Shown in pieces: positions 45,192 through 58,229 of a DNA stretch of 64,000 nt. The position numbers and the translations under genes are program-made. The notes beneath the pieces were generated by a model that was given only the letters and a program-made list of their open reading frames with translations, was not told where the DNA came from and ran no database searches. The stretch comes from Plectrocnemia conspersa. Its lineage: Eukaryota > Arthropoda > Insecta > Trichoptera > Polycentropodidae. The stretch lies in contig VTFK01000008.1 of the NCBI GenBank assembly GCA_009617715.1, forward strand, positions 2,108,001 to 2,172,000, read 5' to 3'. Each line of letters starts with the position of its first letter. The stretch's first letter is position 1.

Positions 45192-46979
45192 TAACAATTT
45201 TCTACGAGCCATAATTTAAAATAAAATATTACTCAACTTCAATATTTTATAGTGTATTGATTTTTTGAAGTAAGATAAACGATAAATATTCATCAAGTAC
45301 ATAATAGCTTTTTTGTTTTTAACTCATGCAAACCGTTAAACACATATCGTAAAACTTTAATAACCACATAAAACTTAGTACTAAGGTCTCCCACATAGTA
45401 TTTTAACAATATAGTAAATATATATTTATCAGACTTGCATTGAAATATTGCAAAATTCTTGATTTTAAATGCTTTTACCATAAATTTAATACATGCTTAA
45501 TAAATATAAAATGTTCACTGGCATATTTGAATTTTAACAAAAATGATCTATTGCCGTAACATTTATGTTTAATATAAAATAGATTTTCTAACATTATATT
45601 ATACATACCGTTTAATACAATTAATTTTACCAGATTAGTTAAACTATCAATTGTGTTATTTTAAAAATAGCTACCATTCTATTCTCTCAGCTTTCATCGG
45701 CACGTATTCCAAGTTAAATATCGAAGATAAGCTTCCGAAGCATTTCTGCTTCGACATTTTTTCAAGCGCGTTCGTTGAATACGAATTCAGTTTAACTTTG
45801 AGGCGGTTAACCACTCGGATAAATCGATTTACAAACTGCACCTTGCGATAGTGTTAAGCCTGTGAAAACGCATTGGAGTGTCAAGCACGAATGCAATAGA
45901 CAACACAGACAGATATTGCATTCCAAACTGAACAGCGTTTTTCCGGCTTTAGAACTATAACACCGCTTTTATGCTCTATGTACACACGGAACTACTAAAG
46001 TAGAATATTTAGAACAAAAATTTATTGTTGAATAAATAAATTATTCTTAGTGAGATTTCTTCGTTGTTTTCCAAATATAATTTATTTATAATCGTAAAAT
46101 GTATTAATTGCAAAAACGTAATAAAACGTTTTATGTTGCTCGTATATAACATATTTCATTTATTAACATAAATCGTATACAATGTATGTTTCATTGTAAA
46201 ATAAATACGAAATGTTATGAAAGGATTCTCACAGAATATATTTAAAAAATCATAGTATACCAGAAGAATTGTTATTTGAGGTTAATTCCCGGGATTTCTC
46301 GATAAAAATGATTTAAAAAACTAAGCTTTTTGGGAGAGTTATTTGAATACAATTCTCTTGAGTTGTATTTTTTTAGGAAAAGTTTTGAAAAATATTTTAA
46401 AAACTTTCACTTTGCTGAAATTTTATATTAACACCTAATCATAAATATGTGCTAAAGAAATTATTAACTTTTAAATGCTATTATATGTTCTCCATTGCAA
46501 GTAGTCATTTTTAAAGAGCTTAGAATTTAATTAATAAAGATGCCTTTTGAACTAAAAATAAGAATTATTACTATATTTTTATTATTAATTAAATAATTTT
46601 CCGTTCGATTTTATTAAACCTATCTGTGACATTTACGGATATTTATTTTAATAATTCACCTACCACTTCACAAATGTCCCGTAATTACAATTTTTTCAAA
46701 GATATTCATACAACATGCAATCTCGTATAAATTGTTTACTTGGTAAAAATTATGTCATCGTATGTTTTGGTTGCCATTTTTTGTTTAAATATATGTTTGT
46801 ATAGTTCAGATGTACACAGATATAACTAAAGACATACTCAAGTAGCAACAGTCAAAGCTTAAGCTTAGACTTTTAAAACTTAGCTTAAAATAAAAATCAC
46901 ATTTATTTCAGAACTACCTATTAGATAAAAAAAAAGTAAAATATCTGAAATTGTAAGCCTCAAAGCACTAAGAATCAGA
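45192..46979. other. AT-rich stretch
   Basis: Mostly AT-rich, with a mixed patch at about 45670-45980. Chance frames of 62-66 codons only. Confidence 0.45.
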
Positions 46980-47460
46980 GTCTAGTTAGTATAAGTATTG
47001 AAACACATTTTTTGTAATAATAATCACTGGACAGACAGTGGTATGTTGCACCCCAGTTTTGTAGACACAGTCTATACAAAACACATAAAAAAGAGTGGAA
47101 ATGCAACAGTGGTTCGTTTATTTACTTTTGAGCTTCATGAATATTCATCAGCCGTCCATCATCAGAGCGTTTCATGGGTCCCCATCGGCATTTTTATTAA
47201 CTCCTTTGTTATAATCGCGGCACTGCCCATTGTCGGAGGGCAGCCAGCCACTGTTAGGGAAGAGATAACTATTTGGTAATTTTTAATTGCCCCCTGCGTA
47301 CGTGTTTGATGTGTAGAATTAGTGGGTATGCTAAAGTGTTTTATAGCCAGACGCTAAATGCGTGCCCTGAGTAGTAGGCAGGAGAGTCGGTGCATAATAA
47401 TTATTAACATCTGTCGAAAATTCACACATTTATGTGAGTACACGTAAATGGGGTTATTAA
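46980..47460. promoter_or_regulatory. GC-raised island with a 93-codon frame
   Basis: The + strand frame 46998-47279 has no domain or splice context. Motifs include AGAGATAAC (GATA-type, about 47260) and ATGAATATTCAT, a perfect palindrome at about 47137. I infer regulatory DNA, with coding unlikely. Confidence 0.3.
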
Positions 47461-48149
47461 TATCGCAGATATTATAAATTTCCTAAATAACATATATATT
47501 TAAAAATATAGGACTTGCTATATAATAAATCTACTACTCAAATCAATATTTTATTAATTAATAATAGTATAATTCACACATGTTGTTCTATTATTTCACA
47601 ACTAATTACTGTTATCTTATTTTAGAATACGCTTTGTTAACGTTATCACAATTTCATTTAAAATATTTTTGTCTGCGTTTGTTTAATGCAGACTATTAAT
47701 GGTAGTTAATTCTTTACTTAAAACATATCAATGACTCATTGAATAAATAATGTGCTGCAAACCAGTAACTAACTGTTTACATATGCATCTAAAAATCGTT
47801 ACTTACCGTTACTATTTTTTCGCTTTTTCGCAAAGTGCACTATTTACAATTTGACATTGAGTTCCTTGAAAATTCCTGAATTCTGCAAGGGCGCCGAGAA
47901 TCGAATAAGTTAATGAACCACTGGATGAGACCGAAAAAACGAACTTATTTGCTTTGCTATTCAATTGACTATTGATGTTAATCGCAATGTGCTCAACTCT
48001 TCTAACTATTCTCGCCGAAAGAGTGATAGAATGAATTAAATAAATTTACTTGATACACATTTCTAGAGCTACAAATTTCAAACATTACTTAATTAATTTA
48101 CCATCGATAAATGACTTTTATTTATTAAATAATAAATAAGTAGCTGGAA
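47461..48149. other. AT-rich stretch
   Basis: Nothing recognised. Confidence 0.45.
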
Positions 48150-48560
48150 CATGTGATGTGTTCTCGTGGAAGATCCAATAAGGTATATTGTGTCGATGCA
48201 GTTTACTGGTTCGTTTCTTCTGCTATGACTCATTGTTATCTCTCTTTTACTGTGACGAAATGTCACATATTTAATAATGCTTGTTCGAAACAGTTCTGGC
48301 GAATCGCACGTGAGGATGTGAGCGAGCCAATTGCATAGCTTCATGGACACATCCACAAAATGAGTTCACATCTTAAAATATATACGGCCTAGCTGTCAAA
48401 AAGTCTGGCGATTGGTAACCAAAGAGTTCGATGAACAATAGTAATGTGCGCAGCTTAGAATGTATTGTCTAGCTCGCGTCATTTTATGATGATGTGCTAT
48501 TAGGAGGTCCGTGCAATATTTCCAATAAGTAACGAAATTGGTTACGTAAATCTTTTTACC
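48150..48560 (+). repeat. family X dispersed repeat, copy 4
   Basis: Its second half aligns with copy 1 (14255-14520): GAGCCAATTGCAT, CATCTTAAAATA, GGCGATTGGTAAC, AAAGAGTTCGATGAACAATAG and TGCAATATTTCC. Like the other three it lies on the + strand. The overlapping frames at 48093-48356 on both strands are chance. Confidence 0.5.
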
Positions 48561-49380
48561 GTCGTGTTGTGTATATACAGTGTAACGATCTAATTTCGAG
48601 ACGGTTTGATTTCCCGTTTTGTCTGTTTGAATAGTCGGGGTGTACAGGTGGTTAAAACCCTCACAGTCACAATGTAATACTAATCAAGTATTTATTAGCA
48701 GAATGTTGTCAAAATGAGTAGTTGAGTTTGATGTTAAGCAAAATCATGATGCTCAAAATAAATATGAAAATTAACGTAAATATTGCCTTGCTTGTAAGAT
48801 TTATTTATATTTTGTGTTTACTAATGTGTTCTTTAAGATCAAATAAATCTAGTTTTATTGTAAGGGATATTACCTAAAATTTGACCCGTAATAAAACGCT
48901 ATTGTAATGCTTGTATTATAACGATAAAAATTGGTTATTAATACATATATTTGAACCGCCGTTGCTTGATTGCTTTATCCTTTGCAGGTGTTTTGATGCG
49001 ACATATATCAAAAGAAAAAGCTATTTCTGACATACCTCGTCGTAGTTGTTTTATGGCTCTGTGTAGTTTGGCAGGTCAGGTCGAAAAAGGACCTGATATC
49101 GGTCGTTCCAAGGATCGATATACTTTTTATCGTGCTGAACGAAATATTTGGGCTCAAAACTTTTAAAGCACGTAATTTTTCAAGATTAGGTAAAGGACAG
49201 TCTCTTCTAAAAATAACGCGGACGTTGTAATTATTTTTAGCTCATTTACCTCAATTTATTTAAATAAACTATATTTTCTCAAGAGGTCCTCGAAATAAAC
49301 GATATTTTCTTTAAACGTTTTATACACTAAACAGCAAAAAAATAATAATACATTTTGTGGTATATGTATACTGCGATTTT
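48561..49380. other. mixed stretch
   Basis: 48950-49170 has a 71-codon chance frame. A weak recursive-like CCTTTGCAG/GTGTTT occurs at 48987/48988 with a poor donor half. No gene recognised. Confidence 0.4.
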
Positions 49381-49860
49381 TAAAAGTCAGACTTAGCGAG
49401 GAATTAATCATCACTCAGCAATTTTATACGCACACGGTTAAATTGAGCATTATATAATGTCCGTGACGTTTTTGTGCGCAATTTTCGTTAATTTTCTCGA
49501 AATTTCCAAAATTACTAAATGGGCGCTCCGCACTCTCAACCCCCAGTATTTCTCCTTACACTCCCAAACTCCGTTCAGCCAAGGATATAATAAAGCGTTT
49601 AAAATTCTGAAATGCGATTTAACGACGGAGCCAATGAGTTTGTGGCGTTTGCACGATACTTGTGTGTATCCATTCTCTCTCTCCCTCCACAAAAGTGGAG
49701 TTTTTAATGACTTCCCTTTGAAATTCAGGCCATAAACCGAGAGACGTCTTCCCAGAACACTACTGACTCGGGAGATTTATTTCACCGCAAGACTCGCCAC
49801 AAAGTGTCGTATGTTTTTATTTACAAACACGTATTGCGATTATAAATACTATATTTTGGC
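49381..49860. promoter_or_regulatory. GC-raised island with opposed 80- and 92-codon frames
   Basis: The frames at 49457-49735 (+) and 49450-49692 (-) overlap almost completely. Neither has a recognised domain or an exon context. Candidate regulatory island. Confidence 0.27.
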
Positions 49861-50800
49861 TATAAATAATGTTTTGAAAAATTAAAAAGCGTGTCAACAT
49901 TCTCTCATTAAACGAAGATATTAAGTGCTGCTGGTTTACGGTGAGGTTGTCGGAGATCAAAGGTCCCATTAGCATTATTCATGTCCTTTCTACATAATAG
50001 CCATTTTCGTAATATTTCTTTGCTTATTCTTCAAAGCGAAAACAGGAGAAAGTGCTACATATTACAATACAAAGATCTGTGTTTGTATATGTTTTAATGT
50101 ATTAATGCTTATGCGTACATTATCCGCATTATGTACGTTATATAAATGTCATTTTGTGTATTCTCCGGGATTGAAAATTTCGTCATGCCAACACCAAATA
50201 ATGAACTTGTATTTGTACAGTTAATTAAGCAAATACGAAACCCAATTCGCGGTATTGCGAGTTTATTTTTGTCGTGCAGATTCTCAACTCAAATATTCTG
50301 AAAAAAACACGATTTATAATTTTATTTTAATTTCCAATAATTTATTTGTCATATCTACGTTAAGATAATAATATATTATTTACAATATACATACATTATG
50401 ATTTCGTTTTAAAATTTAATAGAAAACCTCAAACAAATATGAAGAAATATAGAGTTAATAGAAATCTATAAAACTGTTATTTTTAAATAAATAAAATTAC
50501 CCATTATTTATTTCAAGCATAATTTTTAATTTCAAATGTTGTTACAAAATAATAATATACATTGTTTTGTCAAGTGTTGATTTGTTTTCATGACAACGCT
50601 GGTTGTTATATCGATCGTTTTCTAATCAAAATAAATCCAGTTAAGTTGCATTATTATGCATTTTTCTATTTGGGTGGTTACGTGACATATTCACAAAAAG
50701 GTAAATAATAGAATTTCTCATTTTTTGAAAATTTAGCTATTAAAAATGTAATAAAATCACTGACCAATCTATCTGTTATCCTCAATCACAAATTTAATCA
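49861..50800. other. AT-rich stretch
   Basis: Nothing recognised. Confidence 0.5.
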
Positions 50801-51440
50801 TGCGTTATTCATTTTTGTGTATTCGCCTTACGCTAGATTAAAGCCGTATCCCACCCGATCGGAGATACGCATGGGTGCTATCTCAGCGGCCTGGAGCTTT
50901 CAAAAAGCTTTCAGCAAGACTATCTCGCATTGACTGGAGAAATCTGCGGAAGCTGACACCTTTCATCTGCACGTTTTAGAGGTCCATAAGCCGACGACCC
51001 TGCGCCTTGACGAGGGTCCGCAAATGCCGCAGTTTGATTAGGTATTAATGAGATTTTTACTGACGGGCTTTAAGTTGCCTTTTGCTTCTAATACGGAAAC
51101 TTCCAGCTTTCACCGAGCTTCGAATTACGTACGACCTCATTCTTAATGGGATTTTATATCATGATCTTTATTCTGGCGCGCCAGCCGGGTAAGAATCGTC
51201 GTGACGGAAATTCTGTCCGTTTTGTTAGTAGTACCACTCATGAATATGTAACCGATCGATCTGCTCTTTGGTCGCTTCACGACTCTAATTACGGAATCCC
51301 ATCTAAGCCTCCGTTATTTCCACGGCTAGATAGAATTTTATTTTGATTCCAGTCGAACTTTCACATTAAGTAAATAGCGACCAATTAAAAATAGAATCAA
51401 AGGCCACGTTACGGTTAAAACGGCACTCGGTTTGAAAGGT
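50801..51440. promoter_or_regulatory. GC-raised non-coding island
   Basis: CpG-containing from about 50840 to 51320. GGAGCTTTCAAAAAGCTTTC (about 50894) is an imperfect palindrome. The 66-codon frame at 51146 is unconvincing. Confidence 0.28.
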
Positions 51441-53958
51441 TAACCTTTAATTTGATGCTGAATAGTGATTTAGAATATATATCTCATTTATATTATATGT
51501 ACGTATATTTGCTTTGTGTAAAATGGAATAAATCAATATTAATATTACTACTTTTAAAACACAAAAATAAGATCACTGATAGTCAAATATGTATAAATAC
51601 TTATAAATCATATGCTTAATTTTGGTTTAATATTAAACATATTGAAAATTCCTACCAAAATTATTTTTTTATCTATTAAAATTATAAGCATTAAATTTTG
51701 ATAAATCAGTTTCAGTGACCTTATATTCTAAACGATGATATGGTCTATGAAAAAAATAATACAAAACAGAAAAATATAGATTCTTTAGATTATTACATTA
51801 AAATATATCTAATAAACCGAGAGATTGTTATATGTGAGATTTGATTACTACTACTAGATTATAAAATATGCATAAATTAGCTTTCAATAAAATTCACATT
51901 TTTTTCTTTGTTGTACAAAATATTATATTTAAAAGCTTTGTTTATTTTTTGAGTTAATTATGCGGTACAGTAAAAACTTTTCAGTCAGTGTTTTAATGGC
52001 GTCGTTAAAAATATATCTATATAAATTTAGATATAATTGATCGTTAAATTCAGAGAGTAAATCTTTACAGACTTAAAGCCCCTGATTGGATTCTATTTTA
52101 ATAGTTATGCTTTAAATTATGGCTTATATTTGTGTTTAATCGCGCCATAATCGCTCTAAATCAGTTGTGCTCGTAATTTCGCGGGTTTATAGAACTCATT
52201 AGGCTTGCCATTGTTTTCTTTTATGACTTTTTTTAATTACATTTTAATCTATAGTGCTACTTTACATTTTTTATACGCACCACTGCGCATAGATTATTCT
52301 TTAAGATTAAATTCGCTCTACAAAGTAAATCGATTGAAGGTCAACTTAAAGTTTATCACAATCTAGAAAATAATATTAATGATTGAATCATAAGCCGTAT
52401 GTAAACGAATTCTACAAAGATACTCCGGCACGTGGCGTATCCCAAGGGTGAAAAACCAATTTCTCAACTTTGCATATATTGTATAATACATTCTAATATA
52501 TTGCCGATGTGACATTTATAAAACGTACGTGGTTAAAATACTGAAACGGGTGAATTTGTCATCGCAATTTTTTAGAGATATCGCACAAACGATATTAATT
52601 AAAACCGAATGTATTAATCATCATCCGAGTATTGATTTTTAATTATATAATAAGGATTTCGATCGCACAATCCCTTAACGATAACCAATTAATTTCTCAC
52701 AATAATGCGGACTTTTGGCTCGGAAGCTGGACCAAAGCTGGATGTAGGCATTAGCATATTCATTTATTTGTCAATATTCGCACAGTCGAGCTTTTGGACC
52801 GTTTGACGTTTAATTAAAAATTTTAAATGGCGAGCTTGTGGTGCGATTCGGCAGTTATTTGCGGTCAGAGTAAAAATCGAATGATTTTTTATTGAATTTA
52901 AAAAAAAAATTGTAAAAGTTTAGATAGATTATTGATATTTTTACTTTACTCGTTGAAGGAACAATTATTGCTTTTGATTATTGTAATATCTCGTTCAATC
53001 TAAATTAAATATTTAGTCCAATGTTATAATTTAACTCTTACCGAATGACTGTGAAGCTTATTTTAAATTAGTAATGGATATGTTACTATAAAATCTATGT
53101 GATATTATAGGTGCTAGGTGTTAAAAAATCTTTTTAACATGTTATATATTTTTAATATTCAATTTAGCTTTGTAAAAGTAATACGAGTTTTAAATTTGTA
53201 GTTTATGTGCACTTTTCAAGAAAGCCCCATATCGTGATTTATAATATATTATAGTATGTACTCAATCGTTAAAGTTGATGTACGTTGAAATTTTAAGTAA
53301 TAAAATCAATCACTATGTATATAAGAATTAAAAGAAATGACGAATACAAATACAAATTTAAATATTCATTGGAATATAACTACAATATAACCTTTATAAA
53401 CATTGATTTTCTGGTTGATATTGTTATTTATTTATGGACATAGAAAAACTTATATTGAACGTTTTTCCCGATAAATATTATAATGTGAATATTTTTTAAC
53501 TTGCCTCATTGTTTTATTATGATTTGTATTCCTTATAAAAAAAGTTTATAAAAATACCAACAAATGGCATTAAAAATATGATACAAATTACCATTCATAA
53601 ATAATTAATTTTACTCTTTAATTATACATAATAGTTTATCTTAAAATTTTATACAAAGATTCTAACATCATTTTTAAATTTCTTTAGCTGAATTATTTAT
53701 TGTATTTTTTCGTTCAAATATAACAGAAGTACTAAGTAAGTACAGACTGAAATCATTCTGTAAAACAGTGACTATTTTATTGCTCTCAAACTATTATTAC
53801 AACTTACAATTAGTATTTGTACGATCCATGAATTTAGAAAAATCTGGAAAAGTAAAATCGATAAAAAATAATATTATTAATAATCACTAATTTCGACCTC
53901 AGACATAAAATAGAAACTGGATAACACTGGTCCTATTGCATTTATTATAGTAGGTATT
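51441..53958. other. long AT-rich stretch with one small island
   Basis: Gene-free. A mixed patch at about 52690-52880 carries several ATTAA homeodomain-type cores. The remainder is very AT-rich. Confidence 0.45.
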
Positions 53959-53966
53959 CCCTAGGT

Positions 53967-54193
53967 CAGAGGTCGGCAAAGTGCGGCTCTTTCTTATAAG
54001 TGCGTGGCTCTCAAATATCCACGGGCATTCGCAGATTTAAAAAAACAAGGAAAATGGAGCTTTAAATTCGAACGTCTTTGTGTTGGATTGAAAATTATAA
54101 TAAGGTTTTTTAAAATCTATTTGGCTCTCAATTTTTTTTAATCGTTGTAATGTGCATATTTGGCTCTTTGGCTAATAAGTTTGCCGACCACTG
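53967..54193 (-). mobile_element. hAT-type MITE, copy C (227 bp, intact ends)
   Basis: In this orientation it begins CAGAGGTCGGCAAAG and ends GTTTGCCGACCACTG, so it is copy A inverted, with a deletion in the GAGCCGCATGCGGCTC region. A perfect 8-bp target duplication CCCTAGGT flanks it at 53959-53966 and 54194-54201. It sits directly against the left side of the Jockey relic. Confidence 0.9.
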
Positions 54194-54201
54194 CCCTAGG
54201 T

Positions 54202-55635
54202 TATCTCTCTTCTGCGTCAAACTATGTCTTGTTGTATTTTATCTGAAAAAATGAGTGATTGGTACGCAGAATATTGCTGATGGTTTTGCGCTGTATAATT
54301 TTTTGACTTCCTTTAGTCACTTCCTTCTTCAGTATTGTCCACCAAGAAAACTGAGTTCTTAGAAACTGCGTATTTCTGGATTTGATTTTGATTACCAATT
54401 ATATTTTAAAGGTTTGCGAAAAAACGTATTTTTGATCTGATTCTCAAGCTCGTTTATTTTTTTAATTTTTGGAAATGCACAAAAGTCACCTTTATTTATA
54501 AAAGGGTGACAAATTGTTCGTAAATAACAATATACCATTTACAATGCCTAATAATTATCCATTACGTCTTCAATTATTTTTTCAGACCAACATCTGTTGG
54601 ACCAATAAATTTCTGTATTTCACCTAAACATTGACAAGATCTCTTATACGTATTTTAGGAAGGCCGTTGATTATGTTTTTAATGGGTTATTAATAGAAAA
54701 GTTATCGAACCTCGCTTGCTCAGAAAATTTAACTTGGTTATTCTCGAGTTATTTGAGCGATCGTCGACAGTTAACCTATGGCAACTGTTTGAACCCTCTG
54801 CTCTTCACATTATTTATTAATGCTATAAATACGGCAGTAACAAATTTAATTTTTTTTTTGTTAATTATGTAGATGCATTCGATATAGAATGATTAAGATT
54901 CTCTATGGTTTTTGTTAACCGTCTGCCTGTTAGTGTTAGAAAATGCCATAATATGTCATTTTTTCAATCTCATTCGCCGTCAGATTATTTCTACGATTTT
55001 TTGGTAACGTTTAAACTGAAAAAAGTCCATTTTAGATCTCGTAATAACTTTTGAGAGCACGTGGAAATTCTCTCTACCCATAAACGACGTCTTTGAAAAA
55101 TTTATCTAAAATACTTGGCTTTGTTACAAGGAACTTCGTTTAATTTGACGATCTGTCAGTTAATCGTGTTCTTTATCACACTTTAGTTTGCAACATTTTT
55201 AATTAGGATCTATAATTCAGAATCATTGAATAATCAAATAATAGTTCAGAAAAAATTTAGTTATTATTTGTTCTTGTATTCGAGCGTCTTTCTTTTAGAA
55301 GTGTTAGGATACGATTCAGTAAGTTCTCACAGAAATTTATATGTCACACAGCATTTCTTTTAACTATTGAAGGTTGACAATCAATTTTTTCTAGAGGAAT
55401 TCCAGTCTTTGAGAATCATGATCGCGTTCTCTTCTGATTGATGCCAGTTAAAGCCATGTTATCTGGAAGATGAAGCAGTTTCCATCTGGCTTTTTAATAT
55501 GTTGGTATTGCACATTGATATATTTTTGTTAACTGTGAGGAGCTGGTCCGTTTTGTATATATTTTTTATACTATATTGTAATTATGTAATGTATTGTTTT
55601 AATTCAAAACACAATATATCTTGCGGTAAAAAAAA
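54202..55635 (+). mobile_element. Jockey-like RT relic, the longest in the window
   Basis: Order on the + strand: FIFLIFGNAQKSPLFIKG (about 54450-54505, RT entry region), KAVDYVFNGLLIEKLSNL, then WLFSSYLSDRRQL (about 54660-54775), LNPLLFTLFINA (about 54795-54830), a degraded catalytic box YVDA in place of YADD (about 54865), RKCHNMSFF (about 54938), KILGFVTRN (about 55107-55133) and LYHTLV (about 55172). It ends ACAATATATCTTGCGG plus A-rich sequence, like the relic at 44225-45191. Multiple frameshifts and stops show it is dead. The endonuclease half is missing. Confidence 0.82.
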
Positions 55636-55980
55636 TATTTTTTGAAATTTTAACCTTTAGAAGCACATTTGTTTTATGAAATGTGGCATCATCTTGTTGA
55701 ATTGTACTCACTAAATCTTTTTAACCAGAGCTAAAAAAATAAATAATCCAAATCCAAATAATAAAATATGTAAAAGTATATAGTATTACTTTAGCAGCTG
55801 GCATTGATAGAAAAAGCAATATCACAGAAACATAGATGTTACACCGCCAAAATAAATAAACACAAAATGTAGCATGTACTGTATTATAGTATATTGATTG
55901 CTATTGGCGGTAGTTGTAATTACATTTTTCCAATAATATACGTTCTCCAGAACAATATGCTAATAAACTTTTATTATCAA
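55636..55980. other. AT-rich stretch
   Basis: Nothing recognised. Confidence 0.45.
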
Positions 55981-56600
55981 CTCGTTCATATTGACGAAAG
56001 GTTATCGACTGTTATCGTCCGCGCTTTTCACGACAGTTCCTAGAAATAGCTACGCGATAAACATTTCGCTTTTGGTATATGCCAGTTCGCCTAATGTGTT
56101 GATAATACACATTAGCCGTATCGATCTAGGCACGTCTGCCGTTTATTGTGTTACTATAACGGTGAAATTGAATTGAATTGTCGTGCGACACGCACGACAG
56201 CAATTAATGATTTATTCCCTATTCGCAAATGAATTAACCGTCACTCTGTTTGTAGCAAGTACCTAGATATACGCACAGCATCTGCGAGCATTCGTGAGAT
56301 TGCGCTAACGAGCAACTCCCGTGAGGTTGTTTCAATCTTTAATGGATTGATAACTCTTAGGTGGGAGACATTAAATGTGTAACTCCACGAGCCAACGGTC
56401 ATCGCTAATGGACCGCATTAACTTAATGACCGGGCCGCTTCGCTTGCTCTCTTTGTGCCCTTTTGCTTTTGTGAACGACTAACAGAGAGATCACCTGTCT
56501 GCGGTAGGCTATTTTTTACCCCTGGACTTTGTGATCGGAGCGCTTTACGTTTTAACTATCGGATGAGTTTAAGTGTCGGTGCAAAAGAGCGATGTTAATT
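55981..56600. promoter_or_regulatory. GC-raised island with a perfect 9-bp hairpin
   Basis: The island contains a 9-bp perfect stem with a 3-nt spacer (56179-56187 and 56191-56199, core TCGTGCG/CGCACGA), flanked by AATTGAATTG and CAATTAATGA. The 61-codon frame at 55991 is unconvincing. Candidate regulatory element. Confidence 0.33.
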
Positions 56601-57284
56601 ATAACATAAAACGTTTTTGGTGTATGTTTTTTATGTATTTAATTACCTTACATGTCTGAGTGTTTGTGATAAAGATGAAATACGATGTGTGCTGGTATAT
56701 CCAATATAAATAAAATACTGATCAAAAAGTATGTGACATTTATTGTATACATATGTATCTAATACCTATACATAAAATTAAATTTTAAATTTGCGTTGAT
56801 TATACAACCTTTGCCATAATGGTAGAATGCCTTTAAAACAACATAATACAGTTATTGTTTAGTATATTCATAAAATATTGCTGTCTTATGGTACAATTTA
56901 GAGAAAGCGGCCGTATTTTAAATAATTATTATTATTGTAAATAAAAACATTTTTTAGTCAGAGTAAATTTAAATGTATATGGATTAATAGGGATCAAAAC
57001 AACATCAGTAAATTAATTAATTATGCGTAATTGCTGTTTGAAATATATAACACACTTATTTGGATTCTTTTCAATATATATAGTCTAAAATTTACACTTT
57101 TATTTTAGATATTTAGGGAATTAATTACAAAGGATGATAAATTTAATCTTGCTAGATTGGTTTCCTTTTATATCTAATCATAGATTCAAGTACAGATTAA
57201 GTCTATTTTAAATGTGGCTATGGTATCTTTTATAGAACGTTCATTTCAAAGGCAAACATATTATTTCATTTTAGTTTTTAAAGC
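56601..57284. other. AT-rich stretch
   Basis: Nothing recognised. Confidence 0.5.
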
Positions 57285-57600
57285 TTATACTTTAAACTAT
57301 AAATTTAATACTGTGCATCATAAATTTAATAGTTTCTACTATTTTAACTTTGCACTATAAATGTAATACTTTGAACTATAAAAATATCCGGCGCGTGTAG
57401 CGTGCGCTCTATTTTTTTGAATTTGGTTAATTCGTTTGGGCTAGGTTTTGGTTTCAACATAAAATGAACGTTACCCAGATATCAACAGATGTAAAGGTAG
57501 GCCGCATGCTAAAGTATTTATAGTGCAAATGGAAAATATATAGCGCAAAGTATTCAAGTATACAGTATCAAATTTATAGTGGAAACTATTTTAACTAGAA
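57285..57600. mobile_element. MITE with inverted arrays of subterminal repeats
   Basis: On the left, ACTATAAATTTAATAC-like units repeat at about 57294, 57317, 57352 and 57374. On the right, inverted units (AAAGTATTTATAGTGC, AGCGCAAAGTAT, CAAATTTATAGTGG) repeat at about 57511, 57540 and 57568. A short CpG-rich core (CCGGCGCGTGTAGCGTGCGC) and unique sequence lie between. Inverted clusters of a short motif near both ends are typical transposase-binding subterminal repeats of DNA transposons. Exact ends and target duplication are not clear. Confidence 0.6.
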
Positions 57601-58207
57601 AGCAATTAATCCACACTTTTTTACAAACAAACTTATTACTGGTTAAAGGTGAATAAACTATAAATCCTTTAACAATTTAAGAAAAATAATAAAAAAAATG
57701 ATTTTAGTGCTGATGTAGGTATATTTATCTGAATATCTGGAAACATTGAAAAGTGTTCTTTAGCCTTTAAACTTTGAAGTCTGAAGTAATATGTGATTTA
57801 GAATATTGTGCTCATATATATCAATTGAGAGTTGATTATTGAATCTTATCAGTTCTTTATTGCTATAAATAATATTAAAAGACTATGATTATAAATATGA
57901 CAGTTTTAATAGGAACGTGATTTGGTTTAGGTTCACGTGTTAAAAATATATTTTTTACATAATAGTACAATAATATAAAACAATTTGACAGTTTTTTTTA
58001 ATTCGTTAATCATTAAATCCGCTGTGTTTAGAGTACTCTTAATAAAATATTGTTATTGAATTTTTTTGTTAATCAACTTGAAACAACACTCGTGTTCGTA
58101 TAATTGACTTTGAACAGTTTTTTCGTGTCTTACCTTTGATCTTCGCTTCACGTGTATTTCGCAAATAGAAGCAAACAAGTTCTTTACATTGTTATAAGAA
58201 CATTACG
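57601..58207. other. AT-rich stretch
   Basis: Nothing recognised. Confidence 0.5.
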
Positions 58208-58229
58208 CTCTCTCTCTCTCTCTCTCTCT
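58208..58229. repeat. (CT)11 microsatellite
   Basis: Eleven uninterrupted CT dinucleotides. Confidence 0.9.

Noticed and set aside
46998..47279. 93-codon frame as an exon
   Set aside because: No domain and no splice borders. It lies in a typical non-coding island.
48981..48993. CCTTTGCAG/GTGTTT as a ratchet point (48987/48988)
   Set aside because: The acceptor half is reasonable, but GTGTTT is a poor donor, so the recursive step would be weak.
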